Assembly (NCBI RefSeq): GCF_022682495.2
Contig: NC_071393.1
Coordinates: forward strand, 113,600,239 to 113,664,238
From: Desmodus rotundus
Taxonomy: Eukaryota; Chordata; Mammalia; Chiroptera; Phyllostomidae
Direction: 5' to 3'
Length of the DNA: 64,000 bases
The notes below the pieces were generated by a model. It did not search any database. It worked only from the letters and a program-made list of their open reading frames with translations, and was not told where the DNA came from. Shown piece after piece: positions 1-12,050 of this stretch; within the stretch, counting starts at the first letter, position 1, and each line of letters opens with the position of its first letter. Position numbers and translations under genes: made by a program.

Positions 1-319
1 TCTTATATTACTTAGTCTGAACAGTGGAACATTTTTGAATGTTAAAAGAAAGCTTCTGCCACGGATAAACTGAAAGCAAGCAGGGTGTCGGTGCTGGTGT
101 TTGGTCCCTGCTCCGCCATTGTCCTGTGGCCGTTGCAGTAAGGTCTGCTTATTAGCAGGCTGAAGGGATTTGGGAAGTGGGTCTTGAGATTTTTTATTCC
201 TTTATAGACAGTGAACTTGAGACACAAAGAGTCCTGTAAAATTTTGTTGGGGATGATAGAATTTTTCATCTTCAAGAGAAAAATGGATTGGAAATGATCT
301 AAATTTATTTACAATTTAG
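1..319 (+). other. intron of the pecanex-like gene (3' part)
   Basis: This lies directly upstream of a supported exon and ends in a short pyrimidine-rich tract and AG at 318-319. No coding segment continuous with the downstream protein was found in it. It is therefore read as the 3' part of an intron whose 5' end is outside the window. Confidence 0.6.
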
Positions 320-800
<481 letters not shown>

Positions 801-1010
801 GCCCATGCTGTATAACTACATTTCTTTTCCCTCTCAATTCCAAGACGTTGGAAAAAGAGAGGCGAGAGCAGAAGATGCTTGCAGGTGTCGTTTCGATCCT
901 GCGGAGAGACTTGAACGCAGAGCGGGCCTGGTTACACACCTCTCCTTTGCCCTTCGCCCTGGCTCCTGTCACTGTCTTCGTCCCCAAATAAAGCTGAAAT
1001 ATTTTTTTTA
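801..1010 (+). other. proximal 3' UTR
   Basis: The sequence follows the TGA of the terminal exon and leads to a canonical AATAAA at 987-992, with a T-rich stretch downstream. A short 3' UTR of about 200 nt would end near 1005-1015. Small open frames here on both strands are overlaps without supporting features. Confidence 0.6.
987..992 (+). terminator. poly(A) signal AATAAA (proximal)
   Basis: A canonical hexamer lies 187 nt after the stop codon and is followed within 15-25 nt by a T-rich element at about 1001-1009. That is the normal arrangement for cleavage and polyadenylation. Confidence 0.6.
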
Positions 1011-2337
1011 AGTTAGCTGCCGAGAAAACATTTTGCATGAAGGATAAAGTTCTGTTAAAATACAGCCTTTAAACAACGTTTTTTCTTATGCATTGCCTAT
1101 GCTTTAAATCAACAAACTTGATTTCTAACTATGATCTCATATTTTTCTAATTTCTTTGCCAAAAATAATTGCCATGTTTTGTCATAGAACACGAAATCCA
1201 TTTACCTTGATTTATAAAAACAGACCAGTGTAGAAACCTACTGTTTGACATATAGTAGTATAAAAGTTTAATGTACAGAGAAAGAGACTATGAACAGATT
1301 TATCTTATTCCTTGAGCGCTAAAAATTTTAATGAAAAAAAAACTGCACTAATTTTTTACAACAATGCACTAAAGTCTGAGAGTTCTCAGAACATTTATTT
1401 ATATATGAAAATAAAATACCATTATTTAAATTGCCTTTGGGATTAACCCCTTCCCTTTCCTCATAAACATACACAGCGGGAACCACGCTGCCCGTTTTTG
1501 TTAGCGGTCTGTACTTCACGCCAGTACATCGGATGCTTTCTTTAAGATGAGTACTAAATCTCGAGAGAGACATAGCTTCGTCATGGGTGTTCCCCAGAGC
1601 CAGCATCCGTGAGCCAGTCCTCTGGCGCTGCCGCCAGGTCCTGTGTCCGCACCGCGGTTGGGCTCCCGTGCGGTAGGTGCCTGGGCCCTCGGTTGCCCTC
1701 CCCGCAGGGCCAGCTCTGCAGGGGTCAGTCCTGGGAAGAAAATACTTGTGCTTTTCAAAGAAGAAGATGAACACCCAAGAATTTAAAGAAAGGATTGATT
1801 GTCTTTTAGTTTAAGAGTTCTTAGCTCTTGAAGTTACTCACATGCAGTTTGCTTAATCAAGTAAAATTTTTTCAAACAAAATTATCCAAATGGTGCAGTT
1901 CTTACTGTTAGATCCCTCTTTAATAGCTTTGTCTTTTATTTTCCTCTCTCTCCTTTTTCTATTACTTGAATTTTATTTCTTGTAATTTATAGCATTTACC
2001 TGTAATTTGAAATATTTATAACTGAAATTGACTTAATTCATATGTTGTCTCATAACTTAAATTTTATTTTTTTAATGCATGTATTCAGGGAAATATATAA
2101 CCCAGATTTCCAGTTGGGCTAGGTGGGAACTGCAATTTATATTTGTCAACTGTTGGCATTTTTAAAATCCGTCAGAAAACTTGACCTTGTTAAGTGAAAA
2201 AGAACACTGTATGTTGCCTCCGAGCATTTAGCAGCAGCCGTCTCTCTACCTCCTGAACGACGACGGAGGTGGAATTGATCTTCATCAAACACTTTATTTC
2301 ATCTGACAGATCCAAGTATTACTGTGTCAGCACGTGA

Positions 2338-2404
2338 CTCTAGCCGTATTCCAAGTACTCACTAGCCACACGTGCCCACTGGCTCCTGTATTGGACGGCA
2401 TGGG
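2338..2404. mobile_element. fragment of a palindromic hAT-type MITE
   Basis: The wording CACTAGCCACACGTG followed by TGTATTGGACGGCATGG matches the terminal part of the same common mammalian element that is nearly complete at 36600-36809. Confidence 0.4.
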
Positions 2405-4154
2405 TTTCAAGGATCTTTTTGATGAGGTGACAGAAGAGAGAAGCTGTGCTTCTGCTGTGATGTACGTCAAACGGTGCAGCACTTCAGTGGAAGGAATGAC
2501 ATAGTTAATACACAGCGTCTTACTGCATTTCCACCCAAAATCTATTTTTTTCCTTGTTCTAATTTGAGACTTCTGCGGTTGTTCCGGACCCAGTGTGCCT
2601 TGTGGTGACGTTTCCAGTCTTCACACTCTGCAGGATTTACTGTTTAAAAACATCTGTCAGATCATTTTCTGAACCTTTACACAGAGGTACCTTTCTAAAT
2701 TGACCAATCAAAATGTATTTTCCTGATAGTATCATTATATTCTGTATTTGCCTCTTCCTGGCAAATCTGTAGTATATGCCATTAAGATTCAGGCTTTTTC
2801 TTTGGTCTTCTGAACCTGAATATATGATTATCTATATCTGTCTATCTATCTATACTTATTTAAAATCTTCTCAGAGGAGTTGCACTCCCTGCTGCTTGTT
2901 CCTTCAGAAACAAATGCGATCCCTTTATGGTCGGCAAGAGGGTAAGTGGAGACTTTCTCAGTCTTAAGTGGAAATTAATTCATTTTCCTACATAGGAAAA
3001 AAAAATCTGCATTTCAGATGATTCAATCAGAAAGGCTGGCGTTATTTTTATTCCTAGCCCTCCACCTCCTACACCCAATTATTAAACATACCACACACTC
3101 CAAAAGTCAGATTTTAAATGCCAGGCTAGATTTTACATGGAACATACATGTATTGGGTCTTGATTTGGGGCAGCAACTAGTGGACATTTTTCTTAAAACA
3201 AGTTGAATTTTGTTATCAGATGGCCCTGTAGTGAGCTTTCATGAAATAGGAATCCTAAGAAGAACCCTGTTCTTATTTTTTAAGCCTAAAACTGATAGTC
3301 TTTTAAAAATTATAATACTTTTCTAATAATTGCATCTAGGGAAATAGGGATAGTTAAAGAAAAATTTGTGTCTCAACAATAATTTGACCTAAATTATTAC
3401 ATAGAAATACACATACTTAAATTGATCATACGTGTCTTACTCTGCTGGCCCCCAGAAGAGTGAGCTACCTGTTCCGACTCCCTGCGTCACTTTTGATCAG
3501 CGTGAAAGACGCCGGCACACACATGTGCATTGGTTTCTGTGGTTCACCGTTGCCAGTACTCTCAGAGTTGCACAAATTGAAAGTGAGAATAGATAATTAA
3601 AACACTAACATTTTATTTATTTATTTTAAATGAGTTTATTAACATCTGGCTTTTTTTGTTATTTGATTTTATTATTTCCCTTTTGAGGGAGAGTCCTGAA
3701 GTATGTGTAAATTGTTAGCTTCTCTTCTTGTTTCTTCTCATTCAGCGGCACAAATAATTTTATAACTCAAAATTAAGCTTCTGGTTAATCCTTCCTGCCT
3801 ACTTGATAAAAGCGCAAATGGTCACTTTTTTCTAAAGAACTCTTAATTTTTATAAGGGTCTAGATTAATGTGTTCATACTTAAGGGTCATGGGAGAGTAG
3901 GTGGTGAGGGTTTTTTATGGTAAGAGGAGATTAGTTGCCTTTCAGGAAATTAGTGAACAAATTTCATCAGTGTTCTGCCTTCTTTGGGTTTCCATTGCTG
4001 GAAGATTAACTTCTATTTGGTTTGAAATATTTTAAAAAATAATTTAAGTATACCTGGAAAACTTTTACTAATCTTTGAAACAGAAGGAGACAGTGAGTGA
4101 GATACTCTGAGGAAAATTACACTGTACTAAATGTCAGGCAATGAAAATACTGTA

Positions 4155-4367
4155 TAGCCCTGGTGTGGCTTCAGTGGATTGAGCACCGGCCAGAGAACCA
4201 AAGAGTTGCTGGCTCAATTCCCAGTCAGGGCACACACCTGGATCGCGGGCCAGGTCCCTGGTTGGGGACGTGTGAGAGGCAACCAGTCAGTTAGTCTCTC
4301 ACGTACTGATGTTTCTCTCCCTCCCTTTCCCTCTCTCTAAAAATAAATAAAATCTGTACAAAAACAA
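4155..4367 (+). mobile_element. VES SINE (bat tRNA-derived)
   Basis: The element begins TAGCCCTGGTGTGGCTTCAG. It carries a degenerate B box (GGCTCAATTCC), the GGCAACCAGTCAG motif, a CT-rich segment and an A-rich tail. A perfect 12-bp TSD GAAAATACTGTA flanks it at 4143-4154 and 4368-4379. It lies inside the possible long 3' UTR. Confidence 0.93.
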
Positions 4368-6119
4368 GAAAATACTGTACAAGTTTTTATATAGGAGACA
4401 AACTACGTCTCATTAAGATGTTATCTCTCTTCCTGGTTTGGTTTATTTTTACATTTCATTTTGAAATATAAAAAACAGCCTCAAATCTAAGCAAGTGTAG
4501 CTTAGCCTTAATAAATGCTGCTTTGCTTCTGAGCAGCATCCTTGGGCCTGTCTTAGAAATTTTTCATTAGTGGATTGCTGCATTGAGTCATTCATCAAGA
4601 ACTGGGTTTTTTTAATTTAGGGCTTTCTGAGTCTAAAATCATCTTGTGCTTTTAGTTAACTTTCAAAAATCCTTCCTCCTAAATATGTGACTTGAGAAAA
4701 AGATAACCTAGTGATTTTGAGTGAGAATCATTTGAATTTGCATTTACTAAAGTATAAATTGCAGCCCAGGTTGGTGATTGCTTTTGTGTTTGTTTTCATT
4801 ACTTTTTCGTGTGTGGGAAAAGCCCTCCCCTTTTTTTAAGTCTTCAGCATTTGTTCACAGTTGTTTTTTTAATAGCGTAATGTGATAACATAAAATTACT
4901 TGGCCTGGACACAGACCCAATCAAAGATTTTTGGGGTAGGATACATTGTTCAAATGAGGTATAAAACATCCGTTTTTTATTTAGAGGCTTTCCTTTAATT
5001 CCAAGGAGAGTGGAGGAAATAACGTCAATCAAGGCTAAGGTGATACTTGGAACCTGTTAGTGAACTTTCTGTTTCAGTCACATGTAGAATTTGAGTTTTG
5101 TTGATCTGGAGAGAGAGGAAAATTAGATATTACCATGTATTGGTGCAGCGTAAATTTTAACATTATGTTGGATATGTATAGTGGGTTTTTTTTTAAGTAT
5201 TAGAAAACCAGCCCTTCTTTCTTTCTCTGTTTAAAAAAAAATCTAGCTGATATACATTTAGACCTTCTCATTTTTACCTTGTTCAATACCTAGGTAAGAA
5301 CTGTGTTGGAAAGGAATTTATTATACAGGTAGATCTGGTAGGTGTGTGACCGGAGTATTAATTTTGCTTAAACCGCTTTGAATCACCTCATCAGAACCAT
5401 CTGTAAAGAATCATATGTGATGAGAATTTCTTTTAATTGCTCATCAGCCACATATTCTTTCTGGATTAGAGTAAGTACGTCCTGTTTGTGAGCCAGACTT
5501 CTTTATCTGGCATTTTGTGGCAGCGTGACACTCTGGGGGAACCAGAGCTGATTGTCGTCGCAGGGCTCCAGGACAGCTCTGTTCTAAGACTTACACCTTT
5601 GTCTCATGCCTCAGCTCCATACCTGACAACACATGATTCCACGAAGCCATTCTCAATAAGAACACGGGGCACTGAGGCCGTGATGAGGACGGCTGTCCCG
5701 GCATTGCTAGCACGGGCGAGGTGATGGCCTGGAATTCGAGGCAGAGAGGTGGTAGAGGATGAGGTGGCTGCCTCCAGGGGCTCCTGGGTTCAGTGTAATT
5801 GTGTTAAATGAGATTCTCTATATTACGAAGCTTGATTCTACACCCAAATAATAGAAATGGGGGCAAAATCATGTCTGCTTATGCTTCTTAAAAGCTTGTA
5901 GTTTAAATAAAAGTAAATTGTGAGAACTGATTACCTTAACCCTATACAAGCCTGGCAACGAGCTCTGCATGAGGAGATGGAAGGGGGAGAGTACTGGTAA
6001 GGGTTCTAGGAAGGTGGGCGTGAGGGCGGACAGCGGGTTTCTCTTCTCTGACCATGGGCTCTGACAGGCTCACTGCCTCTACCAGCATTCAGTATAAACA
6101 GAGATAAGGGTGTATGTAC

Positions 6120-6156
6120 TCGCGTGTGTCTGTGAGTGTGTGTGTCTGAGTGTTTG
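6120..6156. repeat. TG-rich microsatellite
   Basis: This is an imperfect run of TG and TGTC units. Its complement gives the HTHTHRHTR-like peptide in the overlapping minus frame, which is not a gene. Confidence 0.6.
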
Positions 6157-6276
6157 TTATTCTCAAGTTTGTAAATACTGTAGTTGTTTAAAATGGAAAA
6201 TAAAAGCTGAGATTGTTTCTTTTTTCTTTGCAAATATATTGCATCAAAAATACAGTGATGGATAAAACACTGAGGA

Positions 6277-6282
6277 AATAAA
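6277..6282 (+). terminator. candidate distal poly(A) signal
   Basis: AATAAA is followed immediately by a run of T. It is the most distal good signal before the mariner element at 6587 and is the best candidate end for a long 3' UTR of the pecanex-like gene. Confidence 0.3.
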
Positions 6283-6586
6283 ATTTTTTTCATTTTGCCT
6301 TCTGTCCACTTTTGTCGAATTAAGAAAAATTAGAGTATGCCATATTAAGCTCTGCATAACATTTTAAAAATACGTACTCGGTTCTGAAATAATCATTTGA
6401 AACAGAAGCTTTGGCCTGTAACCGTGTGATTCATCTTACAATAGAAATGTACATATTTCATATTAAAAGGACATCTTTTTATGGTTGGTAGAAAGGTGGT
6501 CATTTACATCTATGAAATTTATCTGAATGTGTCATATTAATGATAAAATATTAGATGGAGCATGTAGGATGGTAAAAATGTATATA

Positions 6587-7257
6587 CAAGGTCTATCCAG
6601 AGGTATCCACCCATGTAATATGAAAAAAAGAGACATTTATTGAAGAACATACAAGATACAAGAAACATTGTACAGAGGACAATGACACCTCAGTCCCCTT
6701 CAAAGTAGGCACCTTGGGGCCTCACACAGTTCTCCCAATCGCCATCAGCTGCCCCGTCATATTTTCTTGAATCTCATTGACGGTTTGAAGTCTATTCCCT
6801 TTAAAGGGTGATTTTAGTTTTGGAAAAAGCCAGAAGTTGCAAAACTGGGCTGTAGGGGGGCTGAGTCACTGGGTGATTTGATGTTTCACCAAAAAACTGC
6901 GTGAGACATGATACATGAGTGGGCGCATTGTGGTGATGAAGCTGCCAATCAGCAGTTTCTCATAGCTGCGGCCTTCCGAATCAACCGAATAGATTCCATG
7001 AAGGAATGTTCAATCTTAACGCAAAATCTGATGCAGATTCTTTGCTCTACTCGCTCAGTCATTTAGAGTGTGACGGCCACACAGTACACATGCTCACTCA
7101 GTGGCCTCTACTGCTCCCACTGACTAGTACAGTGAAGTCGTCATTGTTCACACATGCACGTTCAAGTCCACTCCCCTTGGCTGCCAGGTTACATTGATGT
7201 CACATAAATTGTTCTCGTTACATTAACAATGGCTGGACTTTTCCCGGACAGGCCTCA
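6587..7257 (-). mobile_element. internally deleted mariner (Tc1/mariner) element, copy 1
   Basis: Imperfect terminal inverted repeats are related to TGAGGnCTGTCC, with an adjacent TA on the left (6585-6586) and a mutated TG on the right. Read on the minus strand, the interior holds decayed C-terminal mariner transposase sequence, including the segment coding NWENCVRPQGAYFEGD just before the end. At 671 bp it is about half a full mariner, so the N-terminal half is missing. It shares length and layout with the copy at 62283-62952. It is not functional. Confidence 0.85.
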
Positions 7258-8272
7258 TGTTCACTATATTACACTGAATTACAGTGCACACACACAGAAA
7301 TTTAGATAATGGTCATTTAAGTCAGGCAAATGCTAACGGGTGTGTACTGACTCACTGATTTGATGTATAATACTTGGAGGAAATGCAAGCTGACTTAGAG
7401 TGAGAATAGATACAGTCTTGATTAGATCACGCATTAAGCCTTTAGTGAGTCATTTTAACTATTAGTTACAACCCAGAGTCCCAAACAGTTCGCTCTCTTC
7501 CTGCCCAGGATCACAATGGCACAACTGGAAATGGAGTGGTATTTAGTCTTAAAGGACACTATTTTTCTAGTGACAGGAAATATGTTGGTTAAATGAAACA
7601 CATCTTCAAAAGAAGGAATTCCCCATGTATGTGAGCCACATTAATCTTAGACCCAGAGATTCAAAGGGAGGTTGACATAAAATTTGGGTCCCTTAAGGTC
7701 TTTTTATTCTTAAAGTAGGGTTTACTTGGGAGTTTTCCTCCTAAAGGCTCCAAAAATGTTTTGCTAAACTGTAGCTAGTGAATCTCACCACATAGATGCC
7801 TTCTCTGGGAATGGTAAAAAGTACCTTGTAAAGTAAGGGCCATGACCAAGTGCTGTTCTTTTTCTCCCCTTCATACGTGCTTATTAAAGGAAACTATACG
7901 TAATTAAACTTTATATTTGGGGAAATGTAATTTGGTACAAGAGGGTCCCTAGATTGCTTTATAATTTCTCAGGATATACATTAAATGGCTAGGGATGAAT
8001 CCATCTTGTCTGGAAGGCTTTGAAGAAACCATTCAGTGTTAGTTGCCCAGTAAATTGTCCCCAAAAGGAAAAGTCATTCTTTAGTCCAGGGTTCCTCTTT
8101 GCTCCTGAGAACACTCTATGAATACATAGTAACTGGCCCATACCAGAATACGCCGGGTCTCCAGACCCAACCCGGAGCACGTGCTCTCGACCCGCCTCTA
8201 GCGGACGAGTGAACTTCCCAGGACAGCACTAGGTTTAAGCAGATACTAAACAGTGCCTCTGTGCATGTAATA
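7258..8272. other. intergenic, no feature recognised
   Basis: This is unique-looking, AT-biased sequence without a coding pattern, a recognised repeat or a structured RNA. Short open frames here lack any family resemblance. Confidence 0.5.
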
Positions 8273-8605
8273 CAGTTGACCGTTGGACGAAACAGGTAAG
8301 AACCGCACAGATTTTTCAATAAATACACAGCCCTCCGTCCTCCTGAGTTTACATCTGCAGGTTCAACCAACAGTAGGTTGAAAATAGTACTTTTGATCCC
8401 GGGTTGGGGATCTGTGGATGCAGAGGGCTGACTGTGAATTGTTCTCCACTATTTTATACAAGGAACTTCAGCACCCACGAGTCCTGGAACCAATTCCCTG
8501 CAGATACCAAGGGACTACTGAAGTGTGGGGGAGTCCGTGTTATGTGGATTTTCAACTGCGTGGGAGTTGGCGCCCCTAACCGCCACATTATTCAACGGTC
8601 AGCTG
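8273..8605. mobile_element. Tigger-like non-autonomous DNA transposon
   Basis: The element of 333 bp is bounded by TA dinucleotides (8271-8272 and 8606-8607). Its termini are inverted repeats, CAGTTGACCGTTG on the left and its near complement CAACGGTCAGCTG on the right. This TA-flanked structure fits a TcMar/Tigger-derived MITE of a common ancient mammalian type. Open frames crossing it are incidental. Confidence 0.75.
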
Positions 8606-8607
8606 TA

Positions 8608-9859
8608 CTGTTGTTAGTGGGTTTGCTCTCACCAGCCGCCACTTCCCAGTTCGTGATACCGCGTGCCACAAATATCCCAGTGGGAATCCACAGTGTAGCA
8701 CAAGTGTCAAAAGTCAGGGGCATCTTTCTTTAGACAAAATGGAGATTTGTCTAGCTTTTAAGTTTGGGAGTGGCTCTTTGTAAAAAACAATAGAGTATTT
8801 TTTAAAAATAGTTATGAATATTAATTGACTTGGGATGCTTATAGTTACAAGAAAGAGAAAACCCAATTCAACAGAAATTGGCTCAGAGGTAGGTTTTTTC
8901 AGGATTGGTTTCTTCATGTTACTCCAGGTCTGTACGTCTGTAATTTTCTCAATTCTACCCTCCTATGTCTGCTGCCTGCCTTTTCAGACTGGACCTGAGT
9001 GTGTATTTCTAGACCTTATGACATACACATCATCATTCAGGAAAAAATACGCTTCTTGTTATCTCCCTTGAATGTAAACATTTTCCAGAAGCCTCAGCAT
9101 ATTATTCCTTGCATTATTCAGTAGTATAAGATTTGACACATGCAAGATCCTTAAACTTGTCCCAAAGTTCTGATTTTCTAAACTAGTCACTGACAAAAAC
9201 AAAATCACCGTGATTGGCTTAGAAATCAGAGCCTAGCTAGGAACCTGGAGTCTGTTCCCCAAGCTGTGGTTGCCTGCAAGGAGTTGACCACAGGTCGACA
9301 ACAGATCTCTATGTAGATTTCAAGACTTGAGTATTGGTTTCAAGAAACAGCCGTGGCACCTAAGAAATACGCATTTCATTTAGAATTCATGTAGCAGGCC
9401 TAGGACAGAAGTTGGCAGAGACCTGGGGGGACATAAGTCCAGACGTTTCCCCTCTCTCCCAGGGGCTGCCTTGCCTCACGTGACACTTCTGCTATTCTCC
9501 ATGGAAATTATTGGGGAAAAAACTCACCAGGAAAATCCCCTGGATTTGGAATGATCTTTAGGAGGCTTTTAAATATGGATTCAGTTTCAAAGAACTATTT
9601 GGATATTCTATTCTTTTTTTAGTTTTGGTAAATTGAGTTTCTCTAGGATTGTAGTTCTCAAACATTTTGGTTTTTGAATACTTTTATATCAGAAAATTAT
9701 TAAGGCCCCTCTCAATAATTCGTATTTATGTGGCTTGCATTTATTGATATTTATTGCATTAGAAATTAAAATAGCATGTGTTGAAGATGTTATTTCTTGG
9801 TGAATTAATAATAAATTCACTACATGTTAAAATTTTGCTTCACACTTCCAAGTGAAAAA
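8608..9859. other. intergenic, no feature recognised
   Basis: This AT-rich unique sequence has no convincing exon, repeat family or RNA. The two open frames on opposite strands near 8714-9071 overlap each other and show no domain. Confidence 0.5.
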
Positions 9860-10560
9860 TTATATGACATCTGAATTTTCTGTGTCTACATACAGTACGT
9901 TGCATTATGTTATTTTGGTTGAAGCATATGAAGAAAACCTAGCCTCACACGTGTATACAGTTGGAAAAGAGGGAAGCATTTTAATAGCCTTTTCAGATAA
10001 TGATTGATATTCTTTCTTTGATACATTGTGCTTTCATAGAACTTGACAAGTGGTAGTTTCTTAAAGGTTAGCTGCATTGTAGAATCCCATTTGTCCTGGA
10101 TTACATTAAAATCCACTGGTTTATCTCGAAATGGATCTTCCACCTGTGTGTGATTTTATAAGATCATTTATTGATTACTTCGGAAGGAATCATTCCCTGA
10201 GTTACGCAGATCTTCCAAATGTTGACAAATTTTATTTTACAGTATAAAAAACATTTATTTATATCAACTTTGGTTTAATCAGCTATACTTTTATCTGCAA
10301 GCTATAGGCTCACAGTGGCAGATTCTAGTTTTTGGTTGGAAGCTCTACTTTAATCCTCAGTAACAAATATTGTCAGTTGTGTTCCTCGAAGCAACAGGCT
10401 CACTTCATTTTTGAGAAAATATCAAATGCTGAAGTCTGAATAACTACAGTTTGTCTCCTAGTCATTCTCTCAAGTGCAAATGGCATTCCATGAAAACAAG
10501 TGACCAGCTCAGCTCATAACTCAGGCACAGAAGGGCTATTCTTTGAAAAAGACTGTACTT
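9860..10560 (-). pseudogene. decayed hAT (ZBED/Charlie-like) transposase fossil
   Basis: Read on the minus strand in mixed frames, the sequence keeps the C-terminal dimerisation-type pattern of hAT transposases. Around 9960-10010 it reads EYQSLSEKAIKMLPSFPT and then ARFSSYASTK, as in domesticated ZBED/FAM200-like proteins and their parent elements. Weaker matches upstream in gene sense (10200-10420) resemble the preceding conserved block. Several stops and frameshifts interrupt it and no single frame exceeds 77 residues. I see no zinc-finger BED domain and no clear terminal repeats, so this is a 5'-truncated relic. An old retrocopy of a ZBED-type gene is the alternative. Confidence 0.6.
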
Positions 10561-10949
10561 CAATGTGCTAAAGAAGTGCTTTGTGCATATTCCCTGTCTT
10601 GCCACACAGAATATTAAAAATAGGTCTTGGAGGAACGAGATTTAATGAAAATATATTTTACTGTTTCATCAAGGACGTTGATTTTTTCCCCTGGTGAGTA
10701 CATGATGGTAAAGGATACAATGGCTACTAGGACAGTTTTGCGCTGTGGCCTTAATTCCTGCTAAATAAAAAAGGCATCTGCCAGTTCCTCGCTGCTTCTT
10801 TTGCAAATCATTGTAAAGGTTAATGCAGCAAAAAAGGCAGATGATGAGTTAGCGTTAAGAAAATAATTCTGATCTCATGGATTCCCTGAGAGGGTTGGGG
10901 GCACTCCCGAGGGTCTGCAGACTACACTGTGAGAGTCGCTATTACAGGT
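10561..10949. other. intergenic, no feature recognised
   Basis: No repeat, exon or RNA was recognised. It separates the hAT fossil from the large L1 block. Confidence 0.4.
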
Positions 10950-12030
10950 ACATGTCCAGCACATTTTCATTTTCTGATTTATCGGTACAAGGTAACTCTA
11001 ACATTCTTTTTTACCTTTGTAGTGTTTGCAACATCTCTAAGGATGCCCCTGCTTTCATTCCGCATGCTGATTCTTTCTCCTGTTTCTTGGCTAGGCTTAA
11101 CAAAAAATTACCGTTTCAAAGGCCTGACTTTGGCTTTGTTCATCCTTTGTTTTCTCTATTTGGTGGGTTTTTGTTTAATTTTATTTATTTTTACATTTAT
11201 ATTCTTTTTCTGGTTTAGTTTGCTATTCTTTTTCTAACTTCTTGAGATGAACACTCAGCTCCTTGGGTTTTAGCCTTTGTATTTTTCATACTCATTTAAG
11301 GCTATACATTTCTCTTTCACCACTGCATCAGACAAGAATTGCTATGTCATATTTTCATTACCAGTCATTATCAATTTTCATTATTTCTAATTATCTAATT
11401 TTCATTATGACTTCTTCTTTGACCCATGGTTTAATTAGACCCATATTGATTAATTTTCAAATACTTGGTGATTTTCTAAATATAATTTTCTAGTTATTGT
11501 TTAATAACTATGGCCAGAGAAACTCTGTATGATAGAGGCCTTTGAAGTTTGTTTAGCCTTGCTTTCCGACTCAGCATTTTGTCAATCTGATGAATGTGCC
11601 AATGGGCATTTGGGAAAATAATGTGTGTTCTGCAGTATGAAAGTATTCTACACCAAATATGTCAACTAAGTCAATTTTGTTATGTTATTCAGATGCTGTA
11701 TATTCTTACTGATTTTTTGATCTATATAGATTGATTTCCTCTTTTACTTATATCAAATTTTGAATTATATATTTGAGTCTACATTATTAGGTGCATATCA
11801 ACTCGAAAGATTTCTTTTGTCAATTGATACCTGTAAGCATTATGAAACGCCCTCTTCATTTCTGGTAATACTTGCCCTAAACTTTGCTTTGTCTGATGTT
11901 GGTATATAGCTTAACAGGTTTGTGTAGTATATCTTTATGCGTTCTTACTTTCAAGCTTTCTTGAAAGTTATATGCACCCTGTTATATTTAGGGTGTACTC
12001 TTATAAACCACCATATAGTTAGGATTTTTT
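10950..12030 (-). mobile_element. old LINE-1, ORF2 N-terminal region, right-hand part of the host L1
   Basis: Plus-strand wording such as ACTTCTTCTTTGACCCATGG and the phrases around 11600-11900 are the antisense of the L1 ORF2 endonuclease-proximal region. All frames are broken. Older sequence resumes at 13941 after an inserted HAL1, so the two parts are one L1. Confidence 0.8.
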
Positions 12031-12050
12031 ATTTTTGACATTGTTTTTTA

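Larger units (their letters stand above)
1011..6300 (+). other. possible extended 3' UTR (AT-rich, repeat-poor)
   Basis: About 5.3 kb of AT-rich DNA follows the proximal poly(A) signal. I recognise in it only one VES SINE (4155-4367) and one small hAT-MITE fragment (about 2338-2404). AATAAA occurs at 5906-5911, 6199-6204 and 6277-6282, the last followed by a T-run. Long alternative 3' UTRs are common in genes of this kind, and I recall several kb for PCNX1. This is inference: ordinary intergenic DNA would look similar without RNA data. Confidence 0.35.

Noticed and set aside
1328..1774. 148-residue minus-strand frame just downstream of the gene, considered as the NTPCR last exon expected next to PCNX2
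   Set aside because: The translated residues do not resemble the nucleoside triphosphatase and no splice acceptor supports an exon.
6006..6293. 95-residue minus-strand frame with a His/Thr-rich segment
   Set aside because: The His/Thr repeat is the translated TG microsatellite, and the region lies in the presumed 3' UTR.
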